A stretch of 64,000 bases of DNA from Bacteroidota bacterium. Lineage in GTDB: Bacteria > Bacteroidota > Bacteroidia > Cytophagales > Cytophagaceae. The notes below the pieces were generated by a model. The model did no database searches, was not told the origin of the DNA, and saw only the letters and a list, made by a program, of their open reading frames with translations. The stretch spans positions 353,113 through 417,112 of the forward strand of contig JAEYZG010000010.1 of assembly GCA_023428135.1 (NCBI GenBank), given 5' to 3'. Below are positions 1 through 8,681 of this stretch, in pieces. Position 1 is the stretch's first letter; every line of letters begins with the position of its first letter. Both the position numbers and the translations under genes were made by a program.

Positions 1-1603
1 AGGCCTCGACTTCTTTTTCAAATTTTTCAATTACAGCCGGATTCTTTAAAATAGAAGATTCATCTGAAAATGGAATTCCTTTTATGGAACACCAGGACTT
101 AAGACCTATAAATGAAGGCACAATCAATGCCGAAGCAAATTTTTTTCCATCTCCTACCACCATTATCTGCTCAATAATCCTGGATTCTTTGAATTTATTC
201 TCAATGGCCTGAGGTGCAATGTATTTACCTCCTGAGGTTTTGAACATTTCTTTTTTCCGATCTGTGATCTTAAGAAATCTTCCATCTATAAATTCACCAA
301 TATCTCCGGTATGGAACCAATCTTCGCTGTCTATTACATCTGCTGTAAGATCAGGCTTATTGTAGTAGCCTTTCATTACATGTGGACCCTTTGTCAAAAT
401 TTCTCCGTCAGGAGCAATTTTAACTTCCACATTAGGCAAAACCAAACCTACTGTCCCCACCATGCTTTCCCCTTCTACCGGTCTATTGACAGCAATAACA
501 GGCGAAGTTTCTGTAAGACCGTAACCTTCCATCACTTTTACCTGAGCAGCCCAGAATACTTTGGCCAATCTGGGTTGTAAAGCGGCACCACCGGAAATGA
601 TTACAATTATATTTCCACCCAGAGCTTCTCTCCATTTGTTAAATATAATCTTGTTCGCCAGCCGAAGTTGAAAGTTATAAAAAATACCTTGATTTACATT
701 ATTTTCAAACTTGTGTCCCAAATCAAGGGCCCAATAAAATAATTTCTTCTTTATCCCGCTCAGGGAGGCTCCTTTTTCTACTATTTTATCATAAACTTTC
801 TCCAGAAGTCTTGGAACCGTCACAAAAATGTGAGGTTGTACTTCTTTCAAATTCTCCGCAACGGTGTTGATATTTTCTGCATAATAAATTGAAATCCCAC
901 AACGAGTGTACAGATAGTTGAGCATTCTTTCATAAACATGGCTGAGCGGTAAGAAGCTCAAGGCTCTGTGTTGATGATTTACCGGCAACAATGGGGCACA
1001 CGCATATACGTTACTCAGAATATTAGCATGGGTAAGCATTACTCCTTTCGGATTTCCGGTAGTCCCAGAAGTATAAATCAAAGTGACGAGATCTTCAGAT
1101 TTAATAGATGCCTTGATATTTTGAAGTTCAATTGCATTAATTTCTTCTCCAAGAGATTTAATCTCAGTCCAGTTTTTCACACCGTCAATGGTATCAAAAG
1201 AATAAATTTCTCTGACGGAGGTTATCCCTATAGCAGCTTCTTTTGACTTATCATAAAGCTCCTGGTCAGCTGCAAAAATCAGTTTTACATCTGCATCTCT
1301 GAATATAAAATTGTAGTTTTCGACAGTATTTGTAGGATAAACAGGTACACCCACTGCTCCAATTTGCTGCAGGGCCATATCAACAAAATTCCATTCTGGT
1401 CTGTTTGGAGAAACTATAACAACTTTATCATCTTTTTTTATTCCAAGTTTGATAAGGCCAGTACTTAATTTATCTGCTATGTTTGCATACTCAAGCGAAC
1501 TGAATTTTTTCCAGCTGCCGTTTATTTTACAGGCAAGAGCATCATCTTTTGGAAAATTTTTTACCTGATAATCAAGTAAATCAAATAGTCTTTTAAACTC
1601 CAT
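1..1603 (-). CDS. Long-chain fatty acid CoA ligase (AMP-forming), 3' end outside window
   Basis: Reverse-strand frame open from the ATG at 1601-1603 to the window edge, about 534 codons. The product activates fatty acids to acyl-CoA through an acyl-adenylate. The translated sequence carries the AMP-binding signature LIYTSGTTGNPKGVMLTHAN and, further on, FLPLSHVYER, both typical of the FadD15/long-chain acyl-CoA synthetase group. The C-terminal part near base 1 (WCSIKGIPFSDE, then KNPAVIEKFEKEVEA) matches the end of the family, so only a short tail of the roughly 590-residue protein should be missing. No signal peptide; cytoplasmic or membrane-associated. It runs in the same direction as the downstream minus-strand genes but nothing in the sequence ties it to them. 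Confidence 0.9.
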   Translation of the reverse strand, partial: MEFKRLFDLLDYQVKNFPKDDALACKINGSWKKFSSLEYANIADKLSTGLIKLGIKKDDKVVIVSPNRPEWNFVDMALQQIGAVGVPVYPTNTVENYNFIFRDADVKLIFAADQELYDKSKEAAIGITSVREIYSFDTIDGVKNWTEIKSLGEEINAIELQNIKASIKSEDLVTLIYTSGTTGNPKGVMLTHANILSNVYACAPLLPVNHQHRALSFLPLSHVYERMLNYLYTRCGISIYYAENINTVAENLKEVQPHIFVTVPRLLEKVYDKIVEKGASLSGIKKKLFYWALDLGHKFENNVNQGIFYNFQLRLANKIIFNKWREALGGNIIVIISGGAALQPRLAKVFWAAQVKVMEGYGLTETSPVIAVNRPVEGESMVGTVGLVLPNVEVKIAPDGEILTKGPHVMKGYYNKPDLTADVIDSEDWFHTGDIGEFIDGRFLKITDRKKEMFKTSGGKYIAPQAIENKFKESRIIEQIMVVGDGKKFASALIVPSFIGLKSWCSIKGIPFSDESSILKNPAVIEKFEKEVEA

Positions 1604-1696
1604 AGCTTTAAAGAATTTTGTGGAAATAATTGTTGAGAAGAAAATAATCGGATACAATATCCGCGTAGCGGGAAAATTTTTTAAACTGCCGGCGAA

Positions 1697-3544
1697 TTAG
1701 ATTTTATCACCCCGAAGCTGTCTAAAGCGTTTTCTTGCCTCTACGTTAAAGATACTTCCAGGGTATTTAATCATAAAATCCTGATAAATCTGCATCGCCT
1801 TCTGGTTATCTTTTTTATTTTCTTCATAAATGACTCCCGTAAGAAACAGAGCATCATCACCAAGAATATCATTAGAGAAAGAAGCATTAATTTTCTCTAA
1901 TGCAAGAAGGCTTTTATCAAAATCACCTAATTTTCTATAGATCTTTGCTTCCAATAAAAGCACTTCATCAGCCAGGGAATGCTTCGGATATTTTCTTAGA
2001 ATTTCCTCTGCCATTTCAATAGCTTCTAGATTTTTATTTCTGAAAAGAAGAAAATCTATCTTGGCATATTCCTTCATAGCTTCATTTGTCGTATCTGTAT
2101 CCAGTATAGTATTGTCCTGAATCAGAAGACTAAGATTCATCGCATCATTTGAAATTTCTCTCGAAGTAGCCATTTTAAGAATATCAAGATGTTCCTGCGC
2201 CAGTTCAAATTCTCCTTTGTAATAATTTAATTTTGCATTCTTTAGCTTCGCTTCATGGCCAATCGGATCTTCCTTCATTGCTTTTTCAGCCTGAGAATAC
2301 AATAACGTTGCTTCCCACGGTTCCTCTTTTAACAGGTAAATATCACCAAGGTCAATCTTTATTTTTGCTGTCAAACGACTATCATTTCTGGAATAATTTA
2401 AAGCATCGTTCAATATTATAATAGCTGTATCCTTTTTGTCCAGGTAGAATGCCTCCAGCAAAGCCATGTTTTTCATAGCCTCTGTGGTGTAAGGAGATTT
2501 TCCAAGTTCTTTAATAAGATTTGTGTAATCAGCTATCAACAATCTTATCTGACTTTCATTAACAGGAAATGTATTCTTAACCAGTTCTTCTCTGGAATTA
2601 ATCAACATTCTTTTTGCCTGACCATAATGCACCCCATTCTTGTATTCATCCACAACATATTGGAAAAATTTTGAAGCTGCTTCATAGTCTTTATTTTCCA
2701 TTGCAATTCTACCCACCTCTATCAATTTCATACCCTGCATTTTGTATCTCTTATCTAAGGCTTTTGACTGCATAAAGGCTTTTGTAAAATTCTTCTGCTG
2801 TATATTCATCCAGAGGAGCATTTCATTAAAAGCTGCATCATTGGGGTCTTTTTGAATTTTATCATACAATGTTGTTTCCAATAAATCAAAATCCTCTTTT
2901 TCTGTCAGAATATTCTGTAATTGGTTTTTCACATTTTCCAATTCATTAGGATCATTTTTCAGATAATTCAGCATTTCTTCAATCATTAATGCATTATTAT
3001 TCTGAATTTTATACAGCTCAGCAAGTTTAAAACTGTATAAATTTCTGTCATTTAGTGACTTTCTTGAGTTTATATACAATTCCGCAGCTTTATCCACATT
3101 TCCGGATTTCACCAGATAATCCGCAATTTTTTCAGTTAAGGATTGATTTTCCCGAATAGCTTCAGAAAGGTTTGAAAATTCCTTCTGAGCTTTGTCCTGC
3201 GAAGAGAATTTCTGTAAATGAAGATAGAGGTCAGCTTTATAAAAAGATTCGTTAGGAGCGCTCTTAATCATCTTTTTGATGAGCTTCTCTCCTTCAGTAA
3301 TATTTTTTTCGTGGATTAACGAATTATAGTAATTAGAATAGATCAGCGGAAGGTTTTCAGACTTTTTGCTGATTTTTTCGTATTCAGAAAGAGCTTTGCT
3401 GTATTCCTGGTTGTTGTAGTATTCATTGGCAATTTTTATTTCAGGAGATCCTTGCGCATACAAAAAGTTGGAAGTTGCCAAAAACAAAAATGCAACAAGA
3501 GAGGTTAAGGAAATATAAAGCTTCTTCACATTCATATTTTTCAA
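1697..3544 (-). CDS. Exported tetratricopeptide-repeat protein
   Basis: 615 aa with an N-terminal signal peptide (hydrophobic residues about 10-28, ending LYAQ) followed by helix-turn-helix repeats of TPR type over nearly the whole length, for example NEYYNNQEYSKALSEYEKI near the start and AMQIYQDFMIKYPGSIFNVE at the end, the latter resembling the YbgF/BamD-type outer-membrane TPR class. A second in-frame Met lies at codon 4, so the start may be three codons shorter. It probably acts as a periplasmic or outer-membrane-facing protein-interaction scaffold; the partner cannot be read from the sequence. Its 5' side is the AT-rich gap with DnaA boxes. Confidence 0.8.
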   Translation of the reverse strand: MKNMNVKKLYISLTSLVAFLFLATSNFLYAQGSPEIKIANEYYNNQEYSKALSEYEKISKKSENLPLIYSNYYNSLIHEKNITEGEKLIKKMIKSAPNESFYKADLYLHLQKFSSQDKAQKEFSNLSEAIRENQSLTEKIADYLVKSGNVDKAAELYINSRKSLNDRNLYSFKLAELYKIQNNNALMIEEMLNYLKNDPNELENVKNQLQNILTEKEDFDLLETTLYDKIQKDPNDAAFNEMLLWMNIQQKNFTKAFMQSKALDKRYKMQGMKLIEVGRIAMENKDYEAASKFFQYVVDEYKNGVHYGQAKRMLINSREELVKNTFPVNESQIRLLIADYTNLIKELGKSPYTTEAMKNMALLEAFYLDKKDTAIIILNDALNYSRNDSRLTAKIKIDLGDIYLLKEEPWEATLLYSQAEKAMKEDPIGHEAKLKNAKLNYYKGEFELAQEHLDILKMATSREISNDAMNLSLLIQDNTILDTDTTNEAMKEYAKIDFLLFRNKNLEAIEMAEEILRKYPKHSLADEVLLLEAKIYRKLGDFDKSLLALEKINASFSNDILGDDALFLTGVIYEENKKDNQKAMQIYQDFMIKYPGSIFNVEARKRFRQLRGDKI

Positions 3545-3989
3545 ACTGACTTATTAATCCCTTATTTTATTAATTAAATATTTAAATAATTATTATTTAT
3601 AATATATCCCTGTGAATAAGTTGAAAACTTTAATTATTCACGTCTTGATTTTTTGTGAAGTTTATAATTCTTGATTTATATCTTTTTTATCCACAGGTTA
3701 TATAACGATTTATTGATTGATTATTAGATATTTTTGGTTTTTATTCACGAAAGATAATTTTTTAATGTGTATTTATCCTTAAACAATGTGGATTGAGGAT
3801 TGTTATAAATAATCCACCATTTTTGACCATGTTATTTTTGTTGAATTTTGTTTCGTTGATAAAAGTCTCATCTCATATTGTTTTTAGATTTTGAAAATTT
3901 ATTTCTTAATGATTTAATAACATTGAATGTTGAAAATGTTTAATCACTAATAGTTAAAAATCAATATTTTATGTTTTTATCAAAAAATA
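3545..3989. other. Candidate chromosomal origin (oriC): AT-rich gap with DnaA boxes
   Basis: A 445-bp gene-free stretch that is visibly AT-rich. DnaA-box matches (consensus TTATNCACA): TTATCCACA at 3687-3695 (perfect), TTATTCACA on the minus strand at 3611-3619 (perfect), TTATTCACG at 3634-3642 and 3741-3749 (8 of 9), and 7-of-9 matches at 3787-3795 (minus) and 3810-3818 (plus). The right part, 3840-3989, is nearly all A/T and could serve as the unwinding element. It lies 2.5 kb from mnmG (gidA), a common neighbour of bacterial origins, and under 5 kb from a parS cluster. No strand switch of genes occurs here, which is the main argument against. Confidence 0.55.
3687..3695 (+). promoter_or_regulatory. 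DnaA box, perfect TTATCCACA
   Basis: Exact match to the high-affinity DnaA box, in the middle of the candidate oriC gap; three further matches with at most one mismatch lie within 80 bp. Confidence 0.6.
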
Positions 3990-5606
3990 TTAAAATTCTA
4001 TGTTGATATCTTTGACTTCCCAATTGGCTCTTAAACCTATTTTCTCTTTGTAGAAGATAACTGGTTCTGCCTGAATCATTTTATTTAGATTTGCATTATC
4101 CCATTTGCCATTGTTATTAACATCTACGAGAATTCTAATATAATATGTTCCTGGGTTAAGGAAATTCAATTCGAATTTTTTAGGGTTTTTGAGGGTAAGA
4201 ATAGGATTGTACTTTTCATCAAGTAATTCAAAAAAGTAGTTTTTAGCCTCTGTGGATATCGTTCCTGAAAGTATTGCATAGTCCTCTTCTTTTTTAACAG
4301 TAAACCGCTCCTTTAAGCCCCTGTTATCATTATTTAAGAAATCTTTTATGGTACTGTCTGGAATAATTAGAAATAAGGAATCGATTTTCTCCGGATACAG
4401 GATATCTACCTCTGCTTGTAGCTTTTGTTTATTTAGTTTAAAGTTTTTCTTTTCAAAAGGTTTTATGATTGAATCCTCCTTTATCTGGATTTGGCTGAAA
4501 TCTATATCAGTAACCGGAGTTGAAAAGTTTAATTTGATCTTGTTTGCTCTAGGGTTTAATTTTCCATTGTCTGGATTAACTGTTATGAGCAATGGTGCCT
4601 TTGTTTCGGTTTTCTTTTTGGTTTTAGATTCAAAGATGATTCTTATGTTTCCTCTTCCTATATTCCCAGAAGAATCTTCTAATACAAGTTTAAGTGGAAT
4701 ACTATCTTCTATTATTTTCCATGTATTGAATATTTTTATTGTATTTCCTTGATTTTCAATTATATAGCTTACATTAAAAGATGTATCTTTTTGATAATCA
4801 ATATTTTGTGATTTTATCCCTTCCTTTAATTTTATAATATATTCATTTTCATTTAGAGTTGAGGTAGATATTATCTCAGGAGCTGTGGTATCTATTTTGG
4901 TTAGGTAAATATCTGAGTTTGTAATATTGCTATCTATTGGAATTTTGGTCTTGAATCCAATTTTCTCTTTTGAATCATATTTCAAATTATTGCTTAGATC
5001 TTCCAATGCATAAAGATCATATGTTCCTTTTTTTATATTGGTGATTTTGTATTGATCGTTTTCGGATTTAGAAAAGTAAAGCGGCTTTGAATTGGTGATG
5101 TTTAAAGTATCATCACTTTTGTATAGAGCAACAGATATATTTGTTAGTGGTTTATTGGTAAGTAAATCTGTTAGTTTTCCGGATATGGTTAAGGTATCTA
5201 GTATTGGTCCGGTGCTAAAGGCTAATGAAAGGTTTTTCGGTGCATTGCTTTCTGTGATATCCTGAATGGCATTTCTAAAGTTCAAAGTATAGGTAGTATT
5301 TTCTTCAAATGGTTTATTGAATGTTATTGTTAGTTTTTTACCTCTGATCTTGTAAGTATATTCTGAATTTATAGTTGGAGAAATTATTAATTGCTCCATG
5401 AAATTATTTTCTTTAATATTTTCATCGAATTCAAAAATCATAGTGTTTGATTTGAATCCTAATGAATTTGGCTTTGGATGTGATTTGACTACTTTGGGAG
5501 GTTTTACATCTTTGGGTCCTCCTTGGGGAGCCTGAATATTTGCACAGGCTTTCAAAAATATGATTATAAAAATTACTGTTACTGTTGTAAAAATATTTCT
5601 TATCAT
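3990..5606 (-). CDS. Lipoprotein with Ig-like (Big_5) domain
   Basis: 538 aa. The N-terminus has a hydrophobic signal and a lipobox-like LKAC with the acylated Cys near residue 21, followed by NIQAPQGGPKDVKPPKVV, a stretch I know from a widespread Bacteroidota family annotated as Ig-like domain-containing protein. Residues about 30-130 form an SbsA-type Ig-like domain (phrases FEFDENIKENNF and ENTTYTLNFRNAIQD), and two later segments look like carboxypeptidase-regulatory-type beta sandwiches (GKLTDLLTNKPLTNISVALY; a DVNNNGKWD calcium-like loop near the end). The start codon overlaps the stop of the methyltransferase gene by 4 bp, so the two are translationally coupled behind mnmG. Function unknown; likely periplasmic or surface. 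Confidence 0.8.
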   Translation of the reverse strand: MIRNIFTTVTVIFIIIFLKACANIQAPQGGPKDVKPPKVVKSHPKPNSLGFKSNTMIFEFDENIKENNFMEQLIISPTINSEYTYKIRGKKLTITFNKPFEENTTYTLNFRNAIQDITESNAPKNLSLAFSTGPILDTLTISGKLTDLLTNKPLTNISVALYKSDDTLNITNSKPLYFSKSENDQYKITNIKKGTYDLYALEDLSNNLKYDSKEKIGFKTKIPIDSNITNSDIYLTKIDTTAPEIISTSTLNENEYIIKLKEGIKSQNIDYQKDTSFNVSYIIENQGNTIKIFNTWKIIEDSIPLKLVLEDSSGNIGRGNIRIIFESKTKKKTETKAPLLITVNPDNGKLNPRANKIKLNFSTPVTDIDFSQIQIKEDSIIKPFEKKNFKLNKQKLQAEVDILYPEKIDSLFLIIPDSTIKDFLNNDNRGLKERFTVKKEEDYAILSGTISTEAKNYFFELLDEKYNPILTLKNPKKFELNFLNPGTYYIRILVDVNNNGKWDNANLNKMIQAEPVIFYKEKIGLRANWEVKDINIEF

Positions 5607-6484
5607 TTTTTTATTCTTGCGATATATATGATACTAGAGTAATTTCCTGATTCTTTTTTTGCTCTTAAGTTTGATTTAAATCCGGTGATGAAAGCGTTTA
5701 ATAGACTATTTGATCCTTTATATTTTTCGCTTAACATACTTACATAGTAACTATCGAATTTCATTGGTTTCGTTTCAATGAGCTGAAATCCCGTTTGTAC
5801 TAGTAGATTATTTAGAGCTGTTTTTGAGAAGTGGTATAGATGTCTCGGTACATCATAGGCCGCCCAGGTTTCCTGGTAATATTTTGAATCATTAGACTCT
5901 AAATTCGGAACTGCAATTATGAGTGTTCCTTCATCTTTTAATAAATCCTTTATTTTGGCAAGAGCTTTTACTGGATCATGGATATGTTCAAGTACATGCC
6001 AAAGTGTTATTACGTTGAATTCTTTTATGGCTTTAATTTCATTTAAATTGCCATAAATTTCTTTTCCTGTTAGATCTTTAGCTTTTTGCCTTGCACCATT
6101 GTCAGGTTCAGTACCTGTTATCCTCCATCCGTTTTCCTGGCATTTCTTAAGAAAGTATCCTGTACCACATCCTATATCTAATAGGTTCCCTGGTTTTGAA
6201 TACTTGTTGATTAACTCAAGTTTAGCTGTAAGAGTTATTTTTCTTATTCTATGGTATATTGCGTTGATGATACCTTTCTTGGAATCTGTGTGAGATACAT
6301 ATTTTTCAGATTGGTAATATCTTCCTATGTTCTGCTCATCAGGTTGTGGAGAGGTTATATGCAATTTGCATTTAGGACATTCTAATAAGTTAAAATTCTC
6401 CTGTGTAATTGAGTAATCTTTAATATTCAGTTTAAGTCCTAATCCTGTGGAATGACATACAGGGCATGAGTTTATCTCTTTCAT
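5603..6484 (-). CDS. Class I SAM-dependent methyltransferase with N-terminal zinc ribbon
   Basis: 293 aa. Residues 7-39 carry two CxxC pairs (C7/C10 and C36/C39) that should bind zinc. The SAM-binding motif I is LLDIGCGTGYFL at 101-112, followed by an acidic residue at the end of strand 2 (TEPDN) and WHVLEHIHDP, the usual post-motif of the Methyltransf_23/UbiE-like group. The substrate cannot be inferred. The ATG directly abuts the mnmG stop codon (stop 6485-6487, start 6484) and the 3' end overlaps the lipoprotein gene by 4 bp, giving a compact three-gene operon. Confidence 0.85.
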   Translation of the reverse strand: MKEINSCPVCHSTGLGLKLNIKDYSITQENFNLLECPKCKLHITSPQPDEQNIGRYYQSEKYVSHTDSKKGIINAIYHRIRKITLTAKLELINKYSKPGNLLDIGCGTGYFLKKCQENGWRITGTEPDNGARQKAKDLTGKEIYGNLNEIKAIKEFNVITLWHVLEHIHDPVKALAKIKDLLKDEGTLIIAVPNLESNDSKYYQETWAAYDVPRHLYHFSKTALNNLLVQTGFQLIETKPMKFDSYYVSMLSEKYKGSNSLLNAFITGFKSNLRAKKESGNYSSIIYIARIKK

Positions 6485-8350
6485 TTATTTTCCTAGATAA
6501 ATCATTAGGACAGAAATATCAGATGGAGTTATCCCACTTATTCTTGATGCTTGTCCTAGTGTTTTTGGTTTAATTCTTTTTAGCTTCTCCCTTGCTTCTG
6601 CTGACAGCGCTACCAAACTATCATAATTCATGGATTCGTTTATTTGAAAGTTTTCCATGTTTGTCATTTTCTTAGCCAGAGCTTCTTCTTTCTGAATATA
6701 GCTTTCGTATTTTACTTCTATTGAAGTCTGCTCAACTATATCATCACTGTAATTAGAGATGAGTTTATTTGTGTCTTCGTTTATATTAGCCAGGTCTTTT
6801 ATATCGAGATCTGGTCGTTTTATCAGGTTAAGGTATGTTGCTTTTTCTCTTATTTGAGCACTTCCAAGTTCCTCTAGTCTTGAATTGATTTGATCAGGTT
6901 GGAATTTGAAAGTTTTTAGTTGTTCGGTGAGATTTAATACACCTTTTTTCTTTTGCTCCATTTTCTCATATCTATCCCTGCTAGCAAGTCCTAAAGCATA
7001 TCCTTTTCCTGTTAATCTTAAATCGGCATTATCTTGACGTAGTAGTATTCTGTATTCTGCTCTTGAAGTAAACATTCTATATGGTTCTTCTGTACCTTTA
7101 TTTACTAAGTCATCAATCAGAACCCCTATATATGCTTCAGATCTTCCAAGAATGAATTCTTCCTTTTCATGGACTTTATTATGAGCGTTTATTCCCGCAA
7201 TTAATCCCTGGCATGCGGCTTCTTCATAACCTGTAGTTCCATTAATCTGTCCGGCGAAGTATAGATTGTCCAGGATCTTTGTTTCAAGAGTTAGTTTTAA
7301 TTGTGTTGGTGGGAAATAGTCGTATTCTATTGCATATCCAGGTCTGAACATTTTTACATTTTCGAATCCTGGTATTAGTTTAAGGGCATTGTATTGTACA
7401 TCTTCAGGTAGTGAAGTTGAAAAACCATTTACATAGATTTCTACTGTATTCCATCCTTCTGGTTCTACAAATATTTGATGCCTTTCTTTATCTGCGAATC
7501 TGTTTATTTTATCTTCTACAGAAGGGCAATATCTTGGACCTAATCCTTTAATTCTCCCTGTATACATTGGAGATTTATCAAATCCTGTCTTTAATACTTC
7601 ATGTACATCTTTATTTGTATAGGTAATGTAACAGCTTCTCTGTTCTTTTGGAGCTGATGTTTCTTCTGAATAGGAGAATTTTCCAGGATTTTCATCACCT
7701 CTTTGTTCTTCCATTCTTTGGTAGTTCAATGATCTACCATCTATTCTTGGTGGAGTTCCGGTCTTCATTCTCCCTGCTTCAAAACCTAGTTCAACTAGTT
7801 GTTCTGTTATTCCTGTTGCTGCTTTTTCTGCAGTTCGTCCTCCTCCAAACCTTTTTTCTCCGATGTGTATTATCCCATTTAAGAATGTTCCATTGGTTAG
7901 AACAACAGATTTGGATTTTATTTCTATACCCATTCCTGTTCTTACCCCAACTACTTTTCCATCCTTTACAAGAAGTCCGCTAATCATTTCTTGCCAGAAG
8001 TCTACATTAGGTGTTCTTTCTAAAGTTAATCTCCATTCTTCTGCAAACCTCATTCTGTCATTTTGACTCCTAGGACTCCACATTGCAGGACCTTTTGATC
8101 TGTTTAGCATCCTGAATTGAATCATCGATTTGTCGGATATAATACCCGATTGACCACCTAAAGCATCTATTTCTCTTACTATTTGTCCTTTTGCCACTCC
8201 TCCCATTGCCGGATTGCAAGACATTTGAGCGATAGTTTGCATGTTCATTGTTGCAAGTAGTACTGTTGAGCCCATGTTGGCAGCAGCAGCAGCAGCTTCA
8301 CATCCTGCATGACCTGCACCTACAACAATTACATCGTATTCTTTAAACAT
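6485..8350 (-). CDS. mnmG: tRNA uridine-5-carboxymethylaminomethyl(34) synthesis enzyme MnmG (GidA)
   Basis: 621 aa, the normal family length. With MnmE it installs the cmnm5 group on U34 of tRNAs reading split codon boxes, using FAD, NADH, glycine or ammonium and a folate C1 unit. The FAD-binding Rossmann motif is VVGAGHAGCEAA at residues 9-20. The hallmark stretch CNPAMGGVAKGQIVREIDALG follows near residue 45, and the GTPPRIDGRS and GYEEAACQGLIAG signatures are present. First gene of an operon with the methyltransferase and Ig-like lipoprotein. A perfect parS site sits only 18 bp upstream of its ATG, so ParB binding could affect its transcription. Confidence 0.97.
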   Translation of the reverse strand: MFKEYDVIVVGAGHAGCEAAAAAANMGSTVLLATMNMQTIAQMSCNPAMGGVAKGQIVREIDALGGQSGIISDKSMIQFRMLNRSKGPAMWSPRSQNDRMRFAEEWRLTLERTPNVDFWQEMISGLLVKDGKVVGVRTGMGIEIKSKSVVLTNGTFLNGIIHIGEKRFGGGRTAEKAATGITEQLVELGFEAGRMKTGTPPRIDGRSLNYQRMEEQRGDENPGKFSYSEETSAPKEQRSCYITYTNKDVHEVLKTGFDKSPMYTGRIKGLGPRYCPSVEDKINRFADKERHQIFVEPEGWNTVEIYVNGFSTSLPEDVQYNALKLIPGFENVKMFRPGYAIEYDYFPPTQLKLTLETKILDNLYFAGQINGTTGYEEAACQGLIAGINAHNKVHEKEEFILGRSEAYIGVLIDDLVNKGTEEPYRMFTSRAEYRILLRQDNADLRLTGKGYALGLASRDRYEKMEQKKKGVLNLTEQLKTFKFQPDQINSRLEELGSAQIREKATYLNLIKRPDLDIKDLANINEDTNKLISNYSDDIVEQTSIEVKYESYIQKEEALAKKMTNMENFQINESMNYDSLVALSAEAREKLKRIKPKTLGQASRISGITPSDISVLMIYLGK

Positions 8351-8367
8351 TTGTGATAGTAATTTTA

Positions 8368-8383
8368 TGTTCCACGTGGAACA
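8368..8383. other. parS site 1 (ParB-binding palindrome)
   Basis: TGTTCCACGTGGAACA, a perfect 16-bp palindrome. It fits the known parS form TGTTNCACGTGAAACA with the symmetric change at position 12. It lies in the mnmG leader. Confidence 0.9.
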
Positions 8384-8459
8384 TTTTTATTTGCTTCTTT
8401 TTGATTATTCTACAATTTGAATTGTTTAATGTAGAAATTCTTTGTTGTTTAAATTGTTA

Positions 8460-8475
8460 TATTCCGCGTGAAACA
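8460..8475. other. Degenerate parS-like site
   Basis: TATTCCGCGTGAAACA keeps one intact half (CGTGAAACA) and matches the canonical TGTTTCACGTGAAACA at 13 of 16 positions. Probably a weak or decayed ParB site. Confidence 0.5.
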
Positions 8476-8596
8476 TTATTTGTCTAATTTTTATTAGATT
8501 TTATATTGATAGTGAGTTCCATTTGGGGAGTTTGTTATTTTTTGATTTTTCTACTAGATAGTATCTGTGTAAAATTATCAGTTGATTGTATTGTTA

Positions 8597-8612
8597 TGTT
8601 CCACGTGGAACA
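8597..8612. other. parS site 2 (ParB-binding palindrome)
   Basis: TGTTCCACGTGGAACA, identical to sites 1 and 3, in the middle of the mnmG-ybeY gap. Confidence 0.9.
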
Positions 8613-8655
8613 TTTATTAATTGAATTGTTGTTAATTTTTTTAAAATTTGATTTA

Positions 8656-8671
8656 TGTTTCACGTTAGATT
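8656..8671. other. parS half-site
   Basis: TGTTTCACGT matches the left half and core of parS exactly, while the right half (TAGATT) has decayed. Spaced 44 bp from site 2 and 20 bp from site 3. Confidence 0.45.
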
Positions 8672-8681
8672 TTTATAGGTT

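Larger units (their letters stand above)
8351..8681. other. parS cluster region between mnmG and ybeY
   Basis: A 331-bp T-rich gap with no convincing gene. It contains two perfect parS palindromes and two degraded ones; a third perfect copy lies just beyond in the ybeY 3' end. mnmG is transcribed away from it to the left and ybeY is transcribed into it, so any mnmG promoter must lie among the parS sites or upstream in ybeY. Confidence 0.8.

Noticed and set aside
7648..7983. 111-residue Leu/Phe-rich plus-strand frame inside mnmG
   Set aside because: Antisense shadow of a well-supported gene; its composition follows from the reverse complement.
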